A DNA stretch of 64,000 bases from Verticiella sediminum (GTDB lineage Bacteria > Pseudomonadota > Gammaproteobacteria > Burkholderiales > Burkholderiaceae_B). The position numbers and the translations under genes were made by a program. How positions within the stretch are numbered: position 1 is the stretch's first letter; each line of letters begins with the position of its first letter. The notes beneath the pieces were generated by a model. That model saw only the letters and a program-made list of their open reading frames with translations. It made no database searches and was not told the DNA's origin. Positions 56,084 through 64,000 of this stretch are shown here, in pieces. The stretch is taken from contig NZ_VLTJ01000011.1 of NCBI RefSeq assembly GCF_007558815.1, forward strand, positions 143,141 to 207,140. The letters are read 5' to 3'.

Positions 56084-56854
56084 ATGCCCCCCATCCATGA
56101 ATCGGCCGCCGTCGGCTTTTCCGCAGAGGCGGACACCTATGCCCGCGGGCGACCCGATTATCCGGACGCCCTGATCGACTGGCTGCGGCAGCCGCTGGGG
56201 GTGATGCCGGGCGCGGCCGTCGTGGACTTGGGCGCCGGCACCGGCAAGTTCACCCGCCTGCTCACCCGTACCGGGGCCAGCGTCTGCGCGGTGGAGCCCG
56301 TCGCCGCCATGCGCGAGGCGCTCGCCCGCGAGCTGCCCGAGGTCCCGGCCTTGCCCGGCACCGCCGAAGCCATACCGCTGCCCGATGCCAGCGTGCAGGC
56401 CGTCGTCTGCGCGCAGGCGTTCCATTGGTTCGCCTCGGTGGAAGCGTTGGCCGAGATCCATCGCGTGCTGGCGCCGCAAGGGCGCCTCGGGCTGGTCTGG
56501 AACGTCCGTGACGAGTCGGTGGATTGGGTGGCCGCGATCAGCCGCATCATGGCGCCGTTCGAGACCGAGACGCCGCGCCATCATCGGGGCGAATGGCGCG
56601 AGCCCTTCGCCCGGAGCGCGCTGTTCACGCTGCCCGAGCCCAGCAGCTTTGCGTATGCCCACGTCGGCCCGCCTCGCGTCGTGGTGATGGACCGCATGCT
56701 GTCCGTGAGCTTCATCGCTGCGCTGCCGGATGCCGAGAAGGCGGCCGTCAAGGCGCAACTGGAGGCGCTGATCCAAGACCATCCGGCACTGCGCGGCAAG
56801 GATACGGTGGCCTTTCCGTACCGGACGGACGCCTACGCCTGCACGCGGCGCTGA
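56084..56854 (+). CDS. Class I SAM-dependent methyltransferase
   Basis: This 256-residue protein has SAM-binding motif I VVDLGAGTGKFTRLL (about 44-58), an acidic end of strand 2 in VCAVEPVAAM, and motif III-like RVLAPQGRLGLVWN. The opening FSAEADTYARGRPDYPDAL is common in the UbiE/Methyltransf_11 group, often annotated as trans-aconitate-like or small-molecule methyltransferases. The ATG at 56084 follows AAGGAG at 56071-56076. It is monocistronic and its substrate is unknown. Confidence 0.87.
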   Translation: MPPIHESAAVGFSAEADTYARGRPDYPDALIDWLRQPLGVMPGAAVVDLGAGTGKFTRLLTRTGASVCAVEPVAAMREALARELPEVPALPGTAEAIPLPDASVQAVVCAQAFHWFASVEALAEIHRVLAPQGRLGLVWNVRDESVDWVAAISRIMAPFETETPRHHRGEWREPFARSALFTLPEPSSFAYAHVGPPRVVVMDRMLSVSFIAALPDAEKAAVKAQLEALIQDHPALRGKDTVAFPYRTDAYACTRR

Positions 56855-56887
56855 GCCCGCTGGGATGCGGCGGGGCCGGCCCTGGTC

Positions 56888-58990
<2,103 letters not shown>

Positions 58991-59182
58991 GGCGATACCT
59001 CGATCTCCAGGCGGCAAGAGGGTGCAGCGCCGGGCGCACCGCACCACGCCGGGTGCAGCAAATTATGATCGCTTTTTCACCGTCTTGCCGCATGGACGGG
59101 CGCCGGCTGTAACCGGCTGTGGCGCGCACAGCGCTGTTCCCCCGCGGGGAGGCACTTGTTGCCTTGGGAGCGGGCCGGCGGC

Positions 59183-59217
59183 AAAAAAAAGCCGCCGGCC
59201 CGTGGCGGGGCGGCGGC
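59183..59217 (-). terminator. Rho-independent terminator after HU gene
   Basis: On the minus strand, GCCGCCG-CCC and GGG-C-CGGCGGC form a stem that is followed by T8 (A8 at 59183-59190 on the plus strand). It lies 50 bp after the stop of the HU-like gene. The A8 run is itself flanked by an 11-bp inverted repeat (59172-59182 and 59191-59201). Confidence 0.75.
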
Positions 59218-59266
59218 TTGCGCAGCGAGCCCGGGCGGCGTGCGCCCGATGCCGTGCGTCAGCGCA

Positions 59267-59818
59267 TCAGATCGCTGCGTCCTTCAGCTTCTTCAGCGCA
59301 CGGGCCTTGACGCGCACCGAGGCGGGCTTGGCCGGGAATTCGCGCTCGAGGCCGGTGAACGGGTCCTTGCGCACGCCCTTCTTGCGGGCCGGCACCTTCT
59401 GCGTGGAGATCTTCAGCAGGCCGGGCAGGGTGAACTCGCCGGCGCCGCGCTTGTGGATCGCGCCGAGGATGGTGTCTTCCAGAGCCGCCACGATCGACTT
59501 GACGATCTTCACGTCGGCGCTGGCCTGTTCGGCCAGGTGCTTGATCAGCGAGACCTTGGTGAAGCCGGACTTGATCGGCTTGAGGGCGGCGGCGGTCTTG
59601 GCCGGCGTCTTGGCGGCCTTCACCGCCTTGGTGGCAGCCTTGGCCGGCGCCGCGCTCTTGGCAGGGGCCTTGACCGCAGCCTTCTTGGCTGCAGTACGCA
59701 CCGCAGTCTGGGCGGCCTTGGCCGGGGCCTTGGCGGCAGGCTTCGCGGCGGGTTGCTTGGCGGCCTTGACTGCACTCTTCACGACGGGTTTCTTGGGGCT
59801 TTTCTTGGCGACTGCCAT
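59267..59818 (-). CDS. HU-family DNA-binding protein with histone-H1-like N-terminal tail
   Basis: This 183-residue protein has two parts. Residues 1 to about 80 are a Lys/Ala/Pro-rich tail with PAKAA and KAAVKAP-type repeats, like histone H1 and the Bordetella H1-like proteins. Residues about 85-175 are a full HU/IHF fold: SGFTKVSLIKHLAEQASADVKIVKSIVAALEDTI (quoted in part), GEFTLPGLLKISTQKVPARKKG and DPFTGLEREFPAKPASVRVKARALKKLKDA. Standard HU is 90 residues. It should bind and compact DNA, with the tail adding charge-based contacts. The ATG at 59818 is clear and the gene is monocistronic. Confidence 0.9.
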   Translation of the reverse strand: MAVAKKSPKKPVVKSAVKAAKQPAAKPAAKAPAKAAQTAVRTAAKKAAVKAPAKSAAPAKAATKAVKAAKTPAKTAAALKPIKSGFTKVSLIKHLAEQASADVKIVKSIVAALEDTILGAIHKRGAGEFTLPGLLKISTQKVPARKKGVRKDPFTGLEREFPAKPASVRVKARALKKLKDAAI

Positions 59819-60029
59819 TGAGACTCCAGCGGATATTAAAAGAAACAGGGAAGCGCGATTGTATTAGCCCTTGGCGCGTTCGCGTCGTGAAAAGAGCCGC
59901 ATTTCCGTGCCTTTTTGTGTCGAACGGCCTCATGCACGCCAAGTTTGCGGCGAACGGGATAGCCCGTTCGCCTTGTCGGCATGTTTGCCGAGAGCCCCGT
60001 ACGAGGCCTCGCGCTCGCGCGGCGGCGGA

Positions 60030-60932
60030 TCAGCTCGCGTCTTCGGGCAGCGTGGTCAGGCGCTTTTCGAGCGCGCGCATCTCTTCGTAGCCCATCACTT
60101 TCATGATGTCGTCGATGCCGACCAGTAGGTCGGGCCGGTCGGCCGGTTCGCCCGTGCGCACGACGTCCTGCATCACGCCCAGCGCCTTCTGCATGCCCAT
60201 GATCGCGGCCGCGGGCAGCATGCGCGGCAGGCTGATGCGCTTGACGCCCAGTTCCTTCAGGCGGGGCAGGGGAATCAGCGGCGTCGTCGGCCGCGAGCGG
60301 ATGCCGAAGCCCATGTTGATCGACAGCGGGATGCCGGCGGCATCGACCAGGCGCTTGATGTCATCCTCGGTGCGCACGGCGTCGGGAAACAGCATGTCCG
60401 CGCCCGCCGCGGCATAGGCCTTGGCGCGGCGGATCGCGCCTTCGACGCCCTCGACGGCGATGGCATCGGTGCGCGCGATGATGACGAAGTTATCGTTGCG
60501 CCGCGCCAGGCAGGCCGCCTCGATCTTCTTCACCATCTCGGCCAGGCTCACGACGTCCTTGCCCGGCATGTGGCCGCAGCGCTTGGGGCTGACCTGGTCC
60601 TCGAGGTTGACGCCGGCCACGCCGGCTTCCTCGAACATGCGCACCGTGTGGAACACGTTGACCGGGTTGCCGTAGCCGGTATCGGCATCCGCCGTGAGCG
60701 GAATCTGCACCGAGCGCGCGAGGTTGCGGCAGTGGTTCACGTTCTCGTTCAGGCCCATGACGCCGATGTCGGCGATGCCGAGGATGGCGTTCGAGACGGC
60801 GGCGCCGCTGGTGCATGCGGTCTTGAAGCCCGCGGCCTCGACCAGGCGCACGCTGTAGCCGTCGTAGACGCCGGGCGAGACGAGGAACTCCTCGCTGGCG
60901 AGCAATTCCCGAAACTTCTTTGGACCGTTCAT
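60030..60932 (-). CDS. Isocitrate lyase/PEP mutase family lyase (PrpB-like)
   Basis: This 300-residue TIM barrel has the metal/carboxylate motif ADADTGYGNP (81-90), VNLEDQ near 108-113 and the flexible active-site loop SPKRCGHMPGK with Cys119. KRCGH is the form seen in 2-methylisocitrate lyase and dimethylmalate lyase, whereas isocitrate lyase has KKCGH. It therefore probably cleaves a 2-alkylmalate- or methylisocitrate-like acid to pyruvate plus a second acid. The ATG at 60932 follows GGAG. It lies 40 bp downstream of the gntR gene on the same strand, and an aconitase gene is divergent. Confidence 0.87.
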   Translation of the reverse strand: MNGPKKFRELLASEEFLVSPGVYDGYSVRLVEAAGFKTACTSGAAVSNAILGIADIGVMGLNENVNHCRNLARSVQIPLTADADTGYGNPVNVFHTVRMFEEAGVAGVNLEDQVSPKRCGHMPGKDVVSLAEMVKKIEAACLARRNDNFVIIARTDAIAVEGVEGAIRRAKAYAAAGADMLFPDAVRTEDDIKRLVDAAGIPLSINMGFGIRSRPTTPLIPLPRLKELGVKRISLPRMLPAAAIMGMQKALGVMQDVVRTGEPADRPDLLVGIDDIMKVMGYEEMRALEKRLTTLPEDAS

Positions 60933-60972
60933 GCAGTGACTCCGATTCGTGTTGAGCGGCGGCGCAATGCCG

Positions 60973-61680
60973 TCAGGAAGATGGTGGCCGCACCCCGTCT
61001 TCGGCGAGGTGCGTGAAAAGATGGCGTGCGGCGCGCTCGATGTGCGAGCGCATCAGGGATTCGGCCAGGTCCACGTCGCGCGACTTGATGGCGCGTGCGA
61101 TTTGCCAGTGCTCGGCGAAAGCGTCTTCCTTGCGTTCGAGCACCGTGCCGGAATGCCGCCGGTACAGCCGCAGCAGGTGGTAGAGGTCTGCGCACAGCGC
61201 GTGGATGATGCGGCGGTTGCCGCTGGCGCGCACGATGCGTTCGTGAAAGTCGAACACCTTGGGCCCGGCAGCCCCGCCTTGCTCGGCGCGGACTTGCCGC
61301 TGGCGCTCCTGTTCGAGATCGGCGATGAGCTGTTCGATGTCGGCGTCGCTCATGCGCTGCGCGGCAAGGTTGCACGCGACGCCCTCGAGCGCCATGCGCA
61401 TCTGGAACAGCTCCAGCGCCGATTCGGCGGTGAGCGCCACCACGCGCGCCTTCATGTAGGGCTCGCGCGTGACGAGCTGGATGCCCTGCAGGCGGCGCAC
61501 TGCCTCGCGCACGGGGCCGCGGCTGACGCCGAATTCCAGCGCCAGCGCCGCTTCATTGACCACGCTGCCAGGCGCGAGCCGGCCCTGGTGGATCGCTTCC
61601 AGCACTTGCTGGAAAACCGTGTCGGACAGCGGGGTCTGCGCTTCGTCGCGGAGCGCGAGCGTTTCGGCCGTTACGTTCAT
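60973..61680 (-). CDS. GntR-family (FCD) transcriptional regulator
   Basis: This 235-residue protein has an N-terminal winged helix (about 18-85; TVFQQVLEAIHQGRLAPGSVVNEAALALEFGVSRGPVREAVRRL, quoted in parts) and a C-terminal FCD effector domain (about 92-222). The domain carries the metal-ligand His residues in FHERIVRASGN, HWQIARAI and SHIERA. FCD members usually sense metal-bound carboxylic acids. It is divergent from the aconitase gene and upstream of the PrpB-like lyase, so it probably regulates both and itself. The ATG at 61680 is directly adjacent to a TGTCAACA box. Confidence 0.9.
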   Translation of the reverse strand: MNVTAETLALRDEAQTPLSDTVFQQVLEAIHQGRLAPGSVVNEAALALEFGVSRGPVREAVRRLQGIQLVTREPYMKARVVALTAESALELFQMRMALEGVACNLAAQRMSDADIEQLIADLEQERQRQVRAEQGGAAGPKVFDFHERIVRASGNRRIIHALCADLYHLLRLYRRHSGTVLERKEDAFAEHWQIARAIKSRDVDLAESLMRSHIERAARHLFTHLAEDGVRPPSS

Positions 61681-61682
61681 AG

Positions 61683-61867
61683 TGTCAACAGATTATCAAT
61701 CGGGTTTTAAAGTGTCAACTCTTTTGGGCCTTTGTCGCATGCCTGAAAAGCGTTGTCCGGTTCTGGCCAATACGCCTATTGCTACATGTATATAGTGTTT
61801 CTTAGGCGAAGGCGGGTGGTGGTCGGTGTTCCGTCTGTCGGGCTTGTATTTGTCATAACTGTTGACA
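61683..61867. promoter_or_regulatory. Three TGTCAACA-type boxes, candidate GntR operators
   Basis: TGTCAACA at 61683-61690, TGTCAACT at 61713-61720 (30 bp apart, in the same orientation), and TGTTGACA at 61860-61867 in the opposite orientation. All lie in the 241-bp gap between gntR and the aconitase gene. The last overlaps the -35 of the aconitase promoter and the first two flank the gntR start. Confidence 0.55.
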
Positions 61868-61890
61868 GTAATGGGGGCGGGGTCTAAGAT
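61862..61890 (+). promoter_or_regulatory. Near-consensus sigma-70 promoter of the aconitase gene
   Basis: TTGACA (61862-61867), a 17-bp spacer and TAAGAT (61885-61890) give the best sigma-70 match in the window. Transcription would begin near 61897, about 25 nt before the ATG at 61922. Confidence 0.7.
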
Positions 61891-61921
61891 TTCCTACATG
61901 TTATCCATAGCCACGCCTTCC

Positions 61922-64000
<2,079 letters not shown>

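Noticed and set aside
59172..59201. 11-bp inverted repeat with an A8 loop read as a plus-strand terminator
   Set aside because: No plus-strand gene ends there and the T-run needed on that strand is missing; the minus-strand reading as the HU terminator explains it better.

Overview
This 64 kb window is GC-rich chromosomal DNA from a betaproteobacterium. The most likely group is Burkholderiales, family Alcaligenaceae (Bordetella/Achromobacter-like). The reasons are the block pyrG-kdsA-eno-ftsB, the pair tpiA-secG followed by tRNA-Leu, Bug-type and TRAP-type binding proteins, and an HU protein with a histone-H1-like Lys/Ala tail. No rRNA, transposase, integrase or CRISPR array was seen. The first gene (CaiB/BaiF CoA-transferase) and the last (an aconitase) run off the window ends.

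Layout. 1-3068: CoA-transferase plus CitE-like lyase, divergent from a LysR regulator. 3206-6228: 3-hydroxybutyrate dehydrogenase, yaaA and an MFS carrier. 6292-9187: proton-translocating transhydrogenase pntAA-pntAB-pntB. 9272-10901: Nudix hydrolase and mnmA. 10939-11958: a Bug-type binding protein. 12261-16637: pyrG, kdsA, eno, ftsB. 16900-19962: a TRAP transporter. 20021-24013: a YciI-like protein, a BCCT carrier and a chemoreceptor. 24243-30838: a four-gene peptide-type ABC transporter. 30952-33803: tRNA-Ser followed by a patch with less GC-rich genes, holding a Na+/H+ antiporter, a DoxX protein and at least three truncated gene fragments. 33940-37908: a DUF1345 protein, a hybrid histidine kinase and a short AraC protein with a Fur-box-like site.

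The centrepiece is 38071-53314, a complete indole-3-acetic acid (auxin) degradation locus. The minus strand carries iacH-A-B-I-C-D-E-F-G in the order known from Pseudomonas iac clusters. The divergent plus strand encodes a branched-chain-amino-acid-type ABC importer (binding protein, LivH, a fused LivM-LivG, LivF). Translationally coupled or closely spaced behind it are a ketopantoate-reductase-like protein and a class II aldolase, and then the MarR regulator iacR. The 549-bp divergent region between iacH and the binding-protein gene contains repeated TGAAAT motifs and a good sigma-54 promoter match. The inferred scheme is import of auxin or a related indole acid by the ABC system, conversion to catechol by the Iac enzymes, and control by IacR. 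The two extra enzymes may process a side-chain product.

The end of the window (53449-64000) holds a PaaI-type thioesterase, tpiA, secG with a long Pro/Ala tail, tRNA-Leu, a methyltransferase, a stand-alone fusA paralogue, HU, and an ICL/PEPM-family lyase with a GntR regulator divergent from a divergent aconitase. Three TGTCAACA-type boxes and a near-consensus sigma-70 promoter lie between gntR and the aconitase gene.
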